Shown: positions 1 to 8,604 of the stretch, piece by piece
Layout: every line of letters starts with the position of its first letter
Numbering within the stretch: the first letter of the stretch is position 1
Assembly: GCF_035593265.1 (NCBI RefSeq)
Contig: NZ_CP141614.1
Coordinates: forward strand, 2,542,001 to 2,606,000
DNA length: 64,000 nucleotides
Direction of reading: 5' to 3'
Source of the DNA: Limnochorda sp. LNt
GTDB taxonomy: Bacteria; Bacillota; Limnochordia; Limnochordales; Geochordaceae
The notes under the pieces: model-generated
Databases searched by the model: none
The model's input: the letters and a program-made list of their open reading frames with translations, nothing else
Told to the model about the DNA's origin: nothing
Program-made: the position numbers and the translations under genes

Positions 1-185
1 AGCACCAGGTTGCCGGTGAAGTCCTGAATGGGCGAGATGTCTCGGAAGGTCTCGGCCAGCCCCTCCTCCTTGAACCACCGGTACGAGCGCAGCTGCAGCT
101 CGATCAGATCCGGGAGCTCCAGGACCTCCCGGATCTTTCCGAAACTGACCCGCTCCCGCCTTCGCGCCCCGACGGCAACGGCCAA
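1..185 (-). CDS. rpoB: RNA polymerase beta subunit, N-terminal fragment
   Basis: This is the first 61 codons of RpoB; the gene runs off the left edge of the window. The reading includes the conserved RpoB opening ([16 protein letters not shown], then [14 protein letters not shown] and [14 protein letters not shown]). RpoB forms the core polymerase with RpoC. A TTG start at 185 is chosen because a GGGGTGA ribosome site lies about 6 bases upstream and the family homology begins a few codons later. It follows rplL, as in nearly all bacteria, but has its own promoter at 515-544 in a 447-base gap. Confidence 0.9.
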   Translation of the reverse strand, partial: MAVAVGARRRERVSFGKIREVLELPDLIELQLRSYRWFKEEGLAETFRDISPIQDFTGNLV

Positions 186-632
186 ACGGCATCACCCCGC
201 TCGGACGACTTCGAGCAACCCGAAAGAGCGGCAGGAGAAGCGCGCGGCCCCCTCGAAGAGAAGGCCGGAGCCGCCTCCTCCCGTGCGAGTGACGGATAGG
301 CCCCCGGCGTGACGGGTGCACCCATCCGAGGGTCGGTTCAGGCAAGACGACGTGGATGACTCACGCTCCGTGGGCGCCGCGACTTGGGGCCGCGGCCAGC
401 GTGCTGAATACGACACGGCGCCTACCCGGACCCGCCTCGACGTCCCGGATAGCGCCCGGCGAGACTCCCTCGTCCCGTAATCATGACGCGCAGACAGGCT
501 GCCCGCACCGGGCCAGTTTAGCATACCCGGCCCGGCGCCGTCAATCCCCTTGCGCGACTCGAGATTCGCTCGGTCCCTCGGGCCCGATGGAGCGGGGGCC
601 GCCCCGGTGCCGGACCGACCCCCGCACCTGGC
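186..632. other. rplL-rpoB intergenic region
   Basis: This is a 447-base gap without a convincing gene. It contains a promoter at 515-544 and about 320 bases of rpoB leader. Short readings in it have no recognisable family or ribosome site. An attenuator between rplL and rpoB is common in bacteria, but I see no clean terminator hairpin with a U-run here. Confidence 0.6.
515..544 (-). promoter_or_regulatory. Predicted rpoB promoter
   Basis: The minus strand reads TTGACG, 18 bases, TAAACT, with a TGC just ahead of the -10 (extended -10). It lies 95 bases past the rplL stop and would give rpoB a separate transcript with a leader of about 320 bases. Confidence 0.7.
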
Positions 633-1025
633 CTACTTGATCTCGACGGTGGCGCCTGCCTCGGCCAGCTTGTTCTTGACCTCCTCGGCCCGCTCCCGCG
701 CGACCCCCTGGACCACCGGCTTGGGCGCGCCATCCACCAGGTCCTTGGCCTCCTTGAGGCCCAGGCCCGTGATCTCGCGCACCACCTTGATGACCTGGAT
801 CTTCTTGTCGCCCGCGGACTGGAGGATGACGTCGAACTCCGTCTTCTCCTCCTGGGCTGCCGGCGCCGCCCCGGCGGGAGCCCCCGCCACCGCCGCGGGA
901 GCCACGGCCACCGCGGCCTGCGCGCTCACGCCGAATTTCTCCTCCAGGGCCTTGACCAGCTCGGCCAGCTCCAGCACGGTCATGTTGCCGATGGCCTCGA
1001 TCAACTCGTCCTTGGTCAACGGCAT
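633..1025 (-). CDS. rplL: 50S ribosomal protein L7/L12
   Basis: This 130-residue protein is the full usual length of the stalk protein that recruits translation GTPases. An N-terminal dimerisation helix (about 1-35) is followed by an Ala/Pro/Gly-rich hinge (about 37-60) and the C-terminal domain with the conserved [16 protein letters not shown] stretch. The ATG has a GGGAG ribosome site. It follows rplJ by 27 bases, so the two are co-transcribed, as expected for partners in the L10(L12)n complex. Confidence 0.97.
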   Translation of the reverse strand: MPLTKDELIEAIGNMTVLELAELVKALEEKFGVSAQAAVAVAPAAVAGAPAGAAPAAQEEKTEFDVILQSAGDKKIQVIKVVREITGLGLKEAKDLVDGAPKPVVQGVARERAEEVKNKLAEAGATVEIK

Positions 1026-1052
1026 CGTCGTCCACGCTCCCTTCGCGGCGCC

Positions 1053-1607
1053 TCACGCCGCCTGTTGCGCCTCTCTCTTCTGTCGGATCTGATCCAGGGC
1101 CACCACCAGCTTGCGCACCGTACCCGACAGCACGGTGACCAGCCCCGTGATGGGCGCCTGCATGGTACCCAGGACCTGCGCCACCAACACCTCACGCGGC
1201 GGCAGCTGGGCCAGCGCCTCGACATCCGAGGCGGCCAGCACCCTACCCTGCAGCCAGCCTCCCTTGATGGTCAGCAGGCGGGTCTCCCGCACCATCTCGC
1301 TGAGGGCCCGCGCCACCGCCACAGGGTCGCCGTAGACGAAGCACAGTCCCGTCGGACCCTCCAGGAGAGGATCGAGGCTCCCGTCCAGGCCCCGCTGCGC
1401 CAGGGCACGCTTGATGAGGGTATTCTTGGCCACCAGGTAGCCGGCCTCGCTCTCCCGGACCCGTTTGCGCAGGCGGGTCATGGTGGCCACGTCCAACCCC
1501 CGGAAGTCCGTCAGGAAGATGGCCTGCGAACGCCCGAGCTGCTCGGCGATGGCCTCGATCACCTCCGCCTTGCGTGCGTGCCCGGCACGCGGCTCGCTCG
1601 ACGACAT
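1053..1607 (-). CDS. rplJ: 50S ribosomal protein L10
   Basis: This is the 184-residue base of the ribosomal stalk, which binds 23S rRNA and carries L7/L12 dimers on its C-terminal helix. The N-terminal part shows the family pattern (AIFLTDFRGLDVATMTRLRK, then LVAKNTLIKRAL). The ATG at 1607 has a GGGGGTGA ribosome site 7 bases upstream. A structured 261-base leader precedes it, which fits autogenous control by the L10-L12 complex known for this operon in other bacteria. Confidence 0.96.
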   Translation of the reverse strand: MSSSEPRAGHARKAEVIEAIAEQLGRSQAIFLTDFRGLDVATMTRLRKRVRESEAGYLVAKNTLIKRALAQRGLDGSLDPLLEGPTGLCFVYGDPVAVARALSEMVRETRLLTIKGGWLQGRVLAASDVEALAQLPPREVLVAQVLGTMQAPITGLVTVLSGTVRKLVVALDQIRQKREAQQAA

Positions 1608-1663
1608 CCCGCGCTCACCCCCTCTCGATGCGGTCGCGTCTCACTCGTCCCCCGACGCGTGAC

Positions 1664-1868
1664 GTGGCAACCCGCCGCCCCCCTCTGGCAAGGGGCGACA
1701 GGCTGCCACGCCATCCGGCGCAGCGGCCCGCGCCGCCGCGCCCGTGCACACCGTGCAACCCGCCGTCTCCCTTCCCTGCGCGGGCCCCGAGGTTTAAGGC
1801 GCAGGAGAGCATCCTGCGCCACCCGCGGTCACGGGGAAGCGACAGCGCCACCCTCTTGTCGCCGGACG
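1664..1868 (-). promoter_or_regulatory. Structured rplJ leader (candidate L10 leader)
   Basis: The 261 bases between rplA and rplJ have no gene. On the transcribed strand, 1664-1709 forms an 18-bp helix around a 10-base loop; three of the pairs are G-U, so the helix is perfect only in RNA from the minus strand. Further upstream in the transcript a GC-rich hairpin precedes a TTAAACCTC segment (near 1788-1796), a sequence type seen in L10 leaders. Position ahead of rplJ is the main support. The order of elements does not match the known leader well enough to be certain, and no U-run follows the 18-bp helix. Confidence 0.5.
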
Positions 1869-2582
1869 TCAGCCCTCGCCGGCCAACCACTCCGTCACGG
1901 ACTGCGGGCTCACCTTGATCCCGGGTCCCATGGTGGTGGAGATGGCGACCCTGCGCAGGTACTGCCCCTTGGCAGCCGCCGGGCGCGCCCGCACGACGGC
2001 GTCCATCAGCGCCCGGAAGTTGTTGAGCAGCCGCTCGGGGCCGAACGAGACCTTGCCGATGGGCACGTGCACGCCCGCCTCGCGCGAGGTGCGGAACTCG
2101 ACCTTGCCGGCCTTGAACTCCCGCACGGCTTTGGCCACCTCCATGGTGACCGTGCCGGCCTTGGGGTTGGGCATCAGGCCCCGGGGGCCCAGGATGCGGC
2201 CCAGCCGTCCGACCAGGCCCATCATGTCGGGGGTCGCGATGGCGACGTCGAAGTCGATGCGACCGTTTTGGACCTCGGCCACCAGCTCCTCGGCGCCCAC
2301 CACGTCGGCACCGGCCTGCTCGGCCTCCCGGGCCTTCTCGCCCTTGGCGAAGACCGCGACCCGGACGGCCTTGCCGGTGCCCTCGGGCAGGACGACGGTG
2401 CCCCGCACCTGCTGGTCGGCATGGCGGGGATCGACCCCCAGCTTGAGGGCCACCTCCACCGTCTCGTCGAACTTGGCCCGCGCCGTCTGGACGGCCAGCT
2501 CCATCGCCTCGCGGGGGGTGTACTCCCGGGTGCGGTCGACCAGCTTGGCGATCTCCACGTATCGCTTGCCATGCTTGGCCAC
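1869..2582 (-). CDS. rplA: 50S ribosomal protein L1
   Basis: A 237-residue protein of standard length that binds 23S rRNA at the L1 stalk and helps release deacylated tRNA. The reading has the typical N-terminus ([16 protein letters not shown]), the [16 protein letters not shown] signature in the middle, and the C-terminal [11 protein letters not shown] motif. It lies downstream of rplK, the usual partner, with an 85-base gap. In other bacteria L1 represses its own rplK-rplA mRNA; I did not locate the target site. Confidence 0.97.
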   Translation of the reverse strand: MAKHGKRYVEIAKLVDRTREYTPREAMELAVQTARAKFDETVEVALKLGVDPRHADQQVRGTVVLPEGTGKAVRVAVFAKGEKAREAEQAGADVVGAEELVAEVQNGRIDFDVAIATPDMMGLVGRLGRILGPRGLMPNPKAGTVTMEVAKAVREFKAGKVEFRTSREAGVHVPIGKVSFGPERLLNNFRALMDAVVRARPAAAKGQYLRRVAISTTMGPGIKVSPQSVTEWLAGEG

Positions 2583-2667
2583 GGCTCGGCTTCCTCCCCT
2601 TGCGGTCCGCTAGCGGCGGAGCCGGCGCCGGCAACCCGGCGCGCCCCGCCTCCCGCCACGAGCCCGC

Positions 2668-3093
2668 CTAGGGCTCGACCACGATGCCCATGCTGCGGGC
2701 CGTGCCCTCGACCATGCGGATGGCATCGGCCAGGTCGTCGGTGTTGAGATCCGGCATCTTGACCCTGGCGATCTCCTCCACCTGGCTGCGAGTCACCTTG
2801 CCCACCTTCTGCTTGTTGGGCACGCCGGAGCCCTTCTCCAGGCCAGCCGCCTTGAGCAGCAGCCCGGCGGTGGGCGGCGTCTTGGTGACGAAGGTGAAGG
2901 AGCGATCCTCGTAGATGGTCACCACTACCGGGATGATCATCCCGGCGTCCTTGGCCGTCCGGGCGTTGAACTGCTTGCAAAACTCCATGATGTTGACGCC
3001 CTGGGGGCCCAGCACCGTGCCCACCGGGGGTGCCGGCGTCGCCTTGCCCGCGGGGATCTGCAACTTGGCCTGCGCTACCACTTTCTTCGCCAT
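2668..3093 (-). CDS. rplK: 50S ribosomal protein L11
   Basis: A 141-residue protein, the normal length, part of the GTPase-associated centre. The N-terminal domain has the [20 protein letters not shown] motif and the C-terminal domain the RNA-binding segment ending in the usual GTARSMGI element. The ATG has GGAGGT upstream. It sits 18 bases after nusG, reproducing the nusG-rplK-rplA order of most bacteria. Confidence 0.97.
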   Translation of the reverse strand: MAKKVVAQAKLQIPAGKATPAPPVGTVLGPQGVNIMEFCKQFNARTAKDAGMIIPVVVTIYEDRSFTFVTKTPPTAGLLLKAAGLEKGSGVPNKQKVGKVTRSQVEEIARVKMPDLNTDDLADAIRMVEGTARSMGIVVEP

Positions 3094-3111
3094 GGGCGCC
3101 CATGACCTCCG

Positions 3112-3756
3112 CTAGATCTTCTCGACCTGCTCGAAGTCAAGCTCCACGGGCGTCTCCCGCCCGAACATCGAGACGATGACCCGGAGCTTGCCCTTCTCGA
3201 CGTTGATGCCATCGATGCGGCCCGTGAAGTTGACGAAGGGCCCCGAGATGACCCGCACCGGGTCGCCAATGTCGAAGGCCACCCGCGGCTTCTTCTCGCT
3301 GTCGAGGCCCATCTGCTTCATGATAGCCCGAAGCTCGTGCTCCTCCAGGGGCACCGGCTTGCTGCCCGGCGAGACGAAGCCCGTGACGCCCGGCGTGTGG
3401 CGCACGACGTACCAGCTGTCGTCGCTCATCACCATCTCGACCAGGACGTAGCCGGGAAAGATCTTCCGCTTCATGATGCGCTTCTTGCCGCCCTGGAAGT
3501 CGATCTCCTCCTCGGTCGGCACCAGCACGCGGAAAACCTTGTCGTCAAGCCCCATCGACTTGACCCGTCGCTCGAGATTGGCCTTCACCTTGTTTTCGTA
3601 GCCCGAATAGGTATGGATGACGTACCAGCGCGCGTCGGGGTGGCTCGGCGTCAGATCCAGCGCCGGCGTTATCCGCTCACCCTCGACTTCCTCCGCCACG
3701 GACTGGACGTCGGGCGCAAGACCGCCCGCCCCGGGCCCCGCTTCTCGCTCCGCCAT
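3112..3756 (-). CDS. nusG: Transcription termination/antitermination factor NusG
   Basis: NusG binds RNA polymerase through its N-terminal NGN domain and couples it to other factors through a C-terminal KOW domain. The NGN part shows WYVIHTYSGYENKVKANLE and the FPGYVLVEM motif; the KOW part shows GPFVNFTGRIDGIN. The ATG at 3756 (214 residues) is preferred because GAGGGG lies 8 bases upstream; a GTG at 3774 would add six residues. Before the NGN core there is an extra acidic N-terminal stretch of about 25 residues. It follows secE by 21 bases. Confidence 0.96.
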   Translation of the reverse strand: MAEREAGPGAGGLAPDVQSVAEEVEGERITPALDLTPSHPDARWYVIHTYSGYENKVKANLERRVKSMGLDDKVFRVLVPTEEEIDFQGGKKRIMKRKIFPGYVLVEMVMSDDSWYVVRHTPGVTGFVSPGSKPVPLEEHELRAIMKQMGLDSEKKPRVAFDIGDPVRVISGPFVNFTGRIDGINVEKGKLRVIVSMFGRETPVELDFEQVEKI

Positions 3757-3777
3757 GGGCAAAGCCCCTCGCACCTC

Positions 3778-4026
3778 TCAGCGGCCCCACCCGAGCACCA
3801 GGGCCAGCGCCTCGGTGACCAGCAGATCCACCGCACCCATCAGGATGGCCACGATCAGGGCGGTGGCCAGCACGACCAGGGTGTACTGGATGACCTCCTT
3901 GCGCCCCGGCCAGACGACCTTGCGGACCTCGGCCCGTACCTCCCGGGCGAAGCGGCGGATGCGCCCACCGACCCCGGCCCGCTCCGACGATGCAGCCCGC
4001 TTCACCTTCTGCTGCGACAACGCCAT
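3778..4026 (-). CDS. secE: Preprotein translocase subunit SecE
   Basis: This 82-residue protein is the small single-span type of SecE found in Gram-positive bacteria. A basic N-terminal half with the conserved amphipathic segment (FAREVRAEVRKVVWPGRKEV) is followed by one membrane helix (about residues 48-75). SecE holds SecY in the membrane as part of SecYEG. The neighbours rpmG and nusG are the usual ones. Confidence 0.95.
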   Translation of the reverse strand: MALSQQKVKRAASSERAGVGGRIRRFAREVRAEVRKVVWPGRKEVIQYTLVVLATALIVAILMGAVDLLVTEALALVLGWGR

Positions 4027-4084
4027 ACACCCACCGCCTCGCCCGAGTCCGGACCGGATCGCCGACGGGAGGCGCCGACCTGGC

Positions 4085-4234
4085 TCAGCGGCTCTCCTTG
4101 TGCGTGGTGTGCCGCCGGCACCTCGGGCAGTACTTGCGCAGCTCCAGCCGGTCCGGGGTGTTCTTGCGGTTCTTGCTGGTTCGGTAGTTGCGACTCTTGC
4201 ACTGGTCGCACTCCAGCGTGATGCCTACCCGCAC
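4085..4234 (-). CDS. rpmG: 50S ribosomal protein L33
   Basis: A 49-residue zinc-ribbon form of L33. Two CxxC pairs are present (CDQC near residue 9 and CPRC near residue 38), the zinc-binding C+ type. The GTG start at 4234 is set by the family N-terminus ([12 protein letters not shown]). It lies between the tRNA-Thr(GGU) gene and secE, a linkage known across bacteria (tRNA-rpmG-secE-nusG). Confidence 0.93.
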   Translation of the reverse strand: MRVGITLECDQCKSRNYRTSKNRKNTPDRLELRKYCPRCRRHTTHKESR

Positions 4235-4320
4235 GGTGGCCGTCCCCTCCACAGGGGCGTCGAGTGCCCTCGAAAAATCGACGCTGCCGCACCCGCTCGA
4301 CGGCAGCGCCGGCAACGAAG

Positions 4321-4396
4321 TGGAGCCCGCAGCCAGAATCGAACTGGCGACCTCATCCTTACCATGGATGCGCTCTGCCGACTGAGCTATGCGGGC
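4321..4396 (-). tRNA. tRNA-Thr (anticodon GGU)
   Basis: A 76-base gene with a 7-bp acceptor stem (GCCCGCA with TGCGGGC), a T arm GTTCGATT, an anticodon loop ATGGTAA giving GGU, and an encoded CCA end. It is the last tRNA of a three-gene cluster and lies 86 bases before rpmG. Confidence 0.96.
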
Positions 4397-4426
4397 CCCG
4401 GGACCTGCTCGAGGCAGGCCCAAGAC

Positions 4427-4503
<77 letters not shown>

Positions 4504-4524
4504 TCGTCACCCGCAGAAGACAAG

Positions 4525-4611
4525 TGGTGGAGGGGGTAGGATTTGAACCCACGTAGGCGCTAGGCCAGCAGATTTACAGTCTGCCCCCTTTGGCCGCTCG
4601 GGAACCCCTCC
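4525..4611 (-). tRNA. tRNA-Tyr (anticodon GUA)
   Basis: An 87-base class II tRNA with a long variable arm, the anticodon loop CTGTAAA giving GUA, an acceptor stem GGAGGGG with CCCCTCC and an encoded CCA. It is first in the transcript, directly downstream of the promoter at 4644-4673. Confidence 0.96.
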
Positions 4612-4643
4612 ACGCACGTGGCCCTCCGGGAGGGCCGGCAGTC

Positions 4644-4673
4644 ATTGTACCAGCGCCCCGCGCAGCGTGTCAA
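4644..4673 (-). promoter_or_regulatory. Predicted promoter of the tRNA-rpmG-secE-nusG operon
   Basis: The minus strand reads TTGACA, 18 bases, TACAAT with TGG ahead of the -10, nearly consensus. Predicted start is about 26 bases before tRNA-Tyr. A 6-bp GC hairpin (4621-4635) lies in the short leader. No other promoter was found before rplJ, so the transcript may extend through the ribosomal genes. Confidence 0.8.
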
Positions 4674-4859
4674 GCAACCGTCTCGCATGGTCAGAGATCG
4701 CGCCAGTGTTTACCAGTAAGAAGTTGTTAGTTGATTGGTGAGGTGGGGGTCAGAAGGACAAAACGAGCCGGGCACCTCCCCCCCTCCCCGGGGCCACCCG
4801 GCTGGCTTCCACAACATACGGCTTGCCCGGTCGGCTTCCCCCACCCGCCGGCGGGAGGG

Positions 4860-6216
4860 TCAGCTGGTGTCCGGGACCAGATACAGCCCCAGCGGTCCCT
4901 CCCCGATCAGCAGCTCCGCCCGCAGCCGCTCGGCCACGCCCCGCTCGGTCTGCTCCCACGGACCGCGGCGGCGGATGCGGCGGGCCAGGAAGAGCTGAAA
5001 GAGGTTGTAGCCAGCGGCCAGCAACGCCCACAGCACCTGCATGCCGGTCGGGTGGTGGAGGAAGCCATGGTCCAGGTGCCACTCCTGCTTCGGCTGCCGG
5101 AAGCCTTCATCTCTACCCCCCAACGGGATCGGGCGATCTCCCACGCCACCCGGCCGCTGGCCTCGGCCGGGCTCAGCGTGGTGGCCACCTCCAGGATGCG
5201 AAGGGCTTTGCAGTGCCAGACGGCAGTCCCCTGGTGCTCCGTCCAGCTCGGCTCCTCTTCGGCATAGACGACTCGGATAGGGTGCTTGAGCCCCTCCCGG
5301 CTGGTCAGCTCCGGGCTGTCCACGCCCGCACCTCCACCTGAAAGGAGCCGATGCGGGTGACGAAGGCTTCGCCGTAGCGGCGGCCCCGGCGCAGTCCCGC
5401 TGCGTCCTGGACGACCGCGTAGCGCTCGTCCTTCAGGCGCACCACGACGTGCAGTCCCAGGGCGCGCACCGCCTCGAGGAAGGGAGCCTGCGCATACAGG
5501 GCATCCACCGTGACCACGTCGCAGAAATGCCCGTGCGTGCCCTGCAGGCGCCGAAGCAGTCGCAGGGCAGCGTCGACCTCCCCTTCCTTCGGCCGCTGGG
5601 GCTCCATGCCCCACACCACCGGCGGCACGTCCCGACCCTTGCACCGACTCGGATAGTCCCCCTCGTCCCCATGCCGCCAGCGCACCGTCTGGGCCGCCAC
5701 GACCCGGTGGGCGTACTCCACCCGCCCGTCCCGATGCCGGTAGACCTGGCAAGCCGCACAGCAGCGGGCCTGGGTGCGCAGCACCTCGGTCCCATCCAGC
5801 GCCACCACATGCCAGCCATGCACGCTGCCGCCCCGGAAGGTCTTGTTCTTGCGGGCCGTGGCCAGGATGGCGTCGTTGATCGCCCACGCCGAGGCCACGT
5901 CGGCGGCCATGGCCCAGTCCCGAAGGCAGTCCCGAAGCGGCAATCGGTGGCGTCCTACCAGCTTGCGGAAGGCGCCGGCCCGCACCCAGCGCTCCAGCTC
6001 CATCATCGACCGGGCCCGCAGGGCTAACCCCACCAAAAGCACGCAGCCGATGACGAAGCCGGGCACCTCCACCCGCCGGCGCCGATCCCGCAGGCCGCGC
6101 AGGTGCCGGCCGAGGCAGAAGGTGGAGGCCATGTACGCGGCGAACTGTCGGACCCGCCGGTGGGAGGGCGTGGCTCCCATCGGCTGTAGCACCCCCTGGT
6201 CGCGTGTTCTGGCCAT
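4860..6216 (-). pseudogene. IS4-type DDE transposase, frameshifted
   Basis: The protein can be read only by changing frame twice. The first part (6216 to about 5320) holds the VALDGTEVL and VTVDALYA segments with the two catalytic aspartates. The middle part (about 5335 to 5115) ends in WEIARSRWGVE with the catalytic glutamate. The last part (5144-4860) continues with FRQPKQEWHLDHGFLHHP and LARRIRRRG. Both breaks (near 5320 and 5115) look like loss of one base. Together about 445 residues, usual for this family. Terminal repeats were not identified. It lies between tRNA-Thr(UGU) and the tRNA-Tyr promoter and is probably inactive, unless the breaks are sequence errors. Confidence 0.8.
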
Positions 6217-6424
6217 CGTCTTCGTCGCCCGGGGGTGCTTTCCTTTTGCTGGAGGCTTGCCGCCCCCATTTCCAGCGAAAAAAAGAAAGAGCCCCTCCGC
6301 CCGCTACCCTCGTGGGCCCAGCCGTCTCCGGCCTTTGATTAGGGCGGCTGAGCTACTGGCGCAGGTTCTGCTCGCATGGTCGCTCCCGAGGGTCGGGGCG
6401 GCGCTGGCTGCGCCAAGGGTGACG

Positions 6425-6499
6425 TGGAGCCGGCGACCCGAGTCGAACGGGCACACTCCCGCTTACAAGGCGGGCGCTCTGCCGTTGAGCTACGCCGGC
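6425..6499 (-). tRNA. tRNA-Thr (anticodon UGU)
   Basis: A 75-base gene with acceptor stem GCCGGCG with CGCCGGC, anticodon loop CTTGTAA giving UGU, T arm GTTCGACT and encoded CCA. Its 5' end is one base after the sigH stop codon, so it must be processed from the sigH transcript or from a promoter inside sigH. Confidence 0.95.
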
Positions 6500-6500
6500 C

Positions 6501-7172
6501 TCACGGATAGGTCTCTTGCTCGCGCCGCTCCAGGTAGCGCTCCAGCTTGCGCTTGACCCGTTGCAGGGCGTTGTCGACCGATTTTACATGGCGGGAGAGG
6601 TCGTCGGCAATCTCCTGGTAGGACTTGCCCTGCAGGTAGGAGTTGAGGACTTTCCACTCCAGGTCGCTCAGGAACTCGCCCATCTTGGTCTCGATGTCGT
6701 TGTACTCCTCCCGGGAGATGACCAGCTCCTCGGGGTCGGAGATGCGGGTCGACGTGATGACGTCCATCAGGGTCCGGTCCGACTCCTCGTCGTAGATGGG
6801 CTTGTTGAGCGAGACGTAGGAGTTGAGGGGGATGTGCTTCTGGCGGGTGGCCGTCTTGATGGCCGTGATCATCTGGCGCGTGACGCAAAGCTCGGCAAAG
6901 GCCCTAAACGAAGCCAGCTTGTCCGCACGGAAGTCTCGGATGGCCTTGTAGAGCCCGATCATGCCCTCCTGGATGATGTCCTCGCGGTCGGCCCCGACCA
7001 GGAAGTAGGAGCGAGCCTTGGCTCGCACGAAGTTGCGGTACTTGCTGATCAGGTACTCGAGCGCCAGTGTGTCGCCTTCCTTGGCGTACTCCGCCACCTC
7101 TTCGTCGCTGAGGGACGCATACGCGTCGTAGTAGTCACGGTGCGCGAAGACGCCCAACCGTACCGCCCCCAT
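6501..7172 (-). CDS. sigH: RNA polymerase sigma-H factor
   Basis: A 223-residue sigma-70 family factor that in Bacillus starts sporulation and competence gene expression. Region 2 is seen in DIIQEGMIGLYKAIRDF and FRAFAELCVTRQMITAIK, with the sigma-H hallmark RQKHIPLNSYVSLN; region 4 ends with SYQEIADDLSRHVKSVDNALQRVKRKL. The ATG at 7172 fits the family N-terminus and length (Bacillus SigH is about 218). It keeps the Firmicutes place next to rlmB. Predicted promoter at 7277-7306. Confidence 0.94.
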   Translation of the reverse strand: MGAVRLGVFAHRDYYDAYASLSDEEVAEYAKEGDTLALEYLISKYRNFVRAKARSYFLVGADREDIIQEGMIGLYKAIRDFRADKLASFRAFAELCVTRQMITAIKTATRQKHIPLNSYVSLNKPIYDEESDRTLMDVITSTRISDPEELVISREEYNDIETKMGEFLSDLEWKVLNSYLQGKSYQEIADDLSRHVKSVDNALQRVKRKLERYLERREQETYP

Positions 7173-7276
7173 GACCCACCAAGTGCTGCCCCACAGGCGA
7201 GGCCATCCGTGAGAGCAGCCCGTCCCCCGCGCGGCGCCCTGGACCGCCCGCCGGTCGCTGGTAGGGTGCCGGCCCA

Positions 7277-7306
7277 ATTATATGGCACCCTTCGAGAAAG
7301 CGTCAA
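7277..7306 (-). promoter_or_regulatory. Predicted sigH promoter
   Basis: The minus strand reads TTGACG, 18 bases, TATAAT, a near-consensus housekeeping promoter about 100 bases before the sigH start. It lies just past the rlmB stop, so sigH is not dependent on the upstream operon. Confidence 0.8.
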
Positions 7307-7358
7307 CAAAAGGCCGTGGGGCAAAGCTTTCCGACCGTATGCACGCATCGGACGCATG

Positions 7359-8162
7359 TCAACGGGTCGTCTGCTGCCGGCGCACCTCGTAGAGCACCAG
7401 CGCCCCGGCCACCGAGGCGTTGAGGGAGCTCACCTTGCCCCACATGGGGATGCGCACCAGCAGGTCGCAGCGCCGCCGCACCAACGGCGCCATGCCCCGC
7501 CCCTCCGCCCCCACGACGACCGCCAGCGGACCGCTCAGGTCCGCCTCCCACAGGCTGAGCTCGGCGGACGCCTCCGCGCCCACGACCCAGAAGCCGGCCT
7601 CCTTGATGCGCTCCAGCGCCTCGGCCACGCTGGAGACCCGGCTGATCCGCAGGTGATGCACCGCACCCGCCGAGGCCCTGACCACGGCGGCCGAGACCGG
7701 CGCGCTGCGGCGGGCCGCCATCACCACGCCGCTGGCCCCCACGGCCTCGGCCGTCCGGAGCAGGGCGCCCACGTTTTGGGGGTCGGTGAGGTGATCCAGC
7801 ACCACGAGCAGCGGAGCCGACGTGCGGTCACCGGGCGCAGGGCGCTCGCCTCCGGTGGCCTGCTCCAAAAGCTCGTGCAAGGAGAGCAACGGCACCTCCG
7901 CCGCACGGGCCGCCACCCCCTGGTGCCGCTCCGACCCGCACAGCCGGCTGAGCACCTCCCTGGCGACGCGCTGCACCGGGACGCCCTGGCTGCTCGCGAG
8001 GGTCAGCAGGGGCGCCAGGCCTGCGGCCCCCTCCGCCACCCACAGCCGGTCGACGGGGCGCCCCGACCGCAGCAGCTCGATGACGGGGCGTCGGCCAAAG
8101 ACCAGCGACGGCGGCGCCGGGGCCGCGGGCTCAGACCGTGCCGTCGGCTCCGGGCGTCTCAT
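7359..8162 (-). CDS. rlmB: 23S rRNA (guanosine-2'-O-)-methyltransferase RlmB
   Basis: A 267-residue SPOUT-class methyltransferase. After an N-terminal substrate-binding domain (FGRRPVIELLRSGR), the three SpoU motifs appear in order: DPQNVGALLRTAEAVGA, VVGAEGRGM, and IPMWGKVSSLNASVAGALVLYE. In B. subtilis the gene at this place methylates G2251 of 23S rRNA. It overlaps mrnC by 32 bases, so the two are translated from one mRNA; whether the ATG at 8162 or a later codon is used cannot be decided. Confidence 0.93.
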   Translation of the reverse strand: MRRPEPTARSEPAAPAPPSLVFGRRPVIELLRSGRPVDRLWVAEGAAGLAPLLTLASSQGVPVQRVAREVLSRLCGSERHQGVAARAAEVPLLSLHELLEQATGGERPAPGDRTSAPLLVVLDHLTDPQNVGALLRTAEAVGASGVVMAARRSAPVSAAVVRASAGAVHHLRISRVSSVAEALERIKEAGFWVVGAEASAELSLWEADLSGPLAVVVGAEGRGMAPLVRRRCDLLVRIPMWGKVSSLNASVAGALVLYEVRRQQTTR

Positions 8163-8604
8163 GCGGGTGCTGCGCCAGCCCCCATTCCAACAGGTGGACC
8201 AGCCGATCGGTCTGGCCCTTGAGGTAGAGATATCCCACCAGAGCCTCGAGGCCCGTGCTGCGTCGGTAGGCGAGGTAGCCCGCCCGTCGCGGTCGGTGCC
8301 GCGTCTTCGCGTTGCGGGCGCGCCGCACGACCTCCTGCTCGTGGGGTAAGAGAGCGGGCCACAGGGCCAGCAGGAGGCGGGCCTGTCCCTCGGCGGAGAC
8401 CAGCGGTGCGACCTCCCGGTGCAGCTCGGCCAGCCCCGGGCAGCCGCCCCCGCCGTCGGCCAGGCACCGCTCGAGCACCAGCGTCCTCACCAGCAGGCCG
8501 AAGGCGGCGTCCCCCACGTAGGCCAGCACGGCCGGCGCCAGTGCGTCGGCCGCCTCCCATCCCGGGCCGGCCCCGCCCGCGCCGTCGCGGCGCCCGTCGC
8601 TCAT
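8131..8604 (-). CDS. mrnC: Mini-ribonuclease III
   Basis: A 157-residue RNase III-like domain without the double-stranded RNA-binding domain. The family signature LAYVGDAAFGLLVR near the start carries the catalytic acid, and RNAKTRHRPRRAGYLAYRRSTGLEALVGYLYL is the conserved second half (seen at about residues 95-130). Mini-III trims 23S rRNA ends in B. subtilis. The ATG at 8604 overlaps the cysS stop as ATGA, which implies coupled translation; an upstream ATG at 8640 is less likely. Confidence 0.92.
   Translation of the reverse strand: MSDGRRDGAGGAGPGWEAADALAPAVLAYVGDAAFGLLVRTLVLERCLADGGGGCPGLAELHREVAPLVSAEGQARLLLALWPALLPHEQEVVRRARNAKTRHRPRRAGYLAYRRSTGLEALVGYLYLKGQTDRLVHLLEWGLAQHPHETPGADGTV

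Noticed and set aside
3337-4221. Plus-strand readings over nusG, secE and the tRNAs
   Set aside because: They are antisense shadows caused by high G+C in the third codon position.
4612-4859. Terminal repeats of the IS4-type element
   Set aside because: Purine-rich stretches near 4745 and 6260 look similar but do not align as an inverted repeat.
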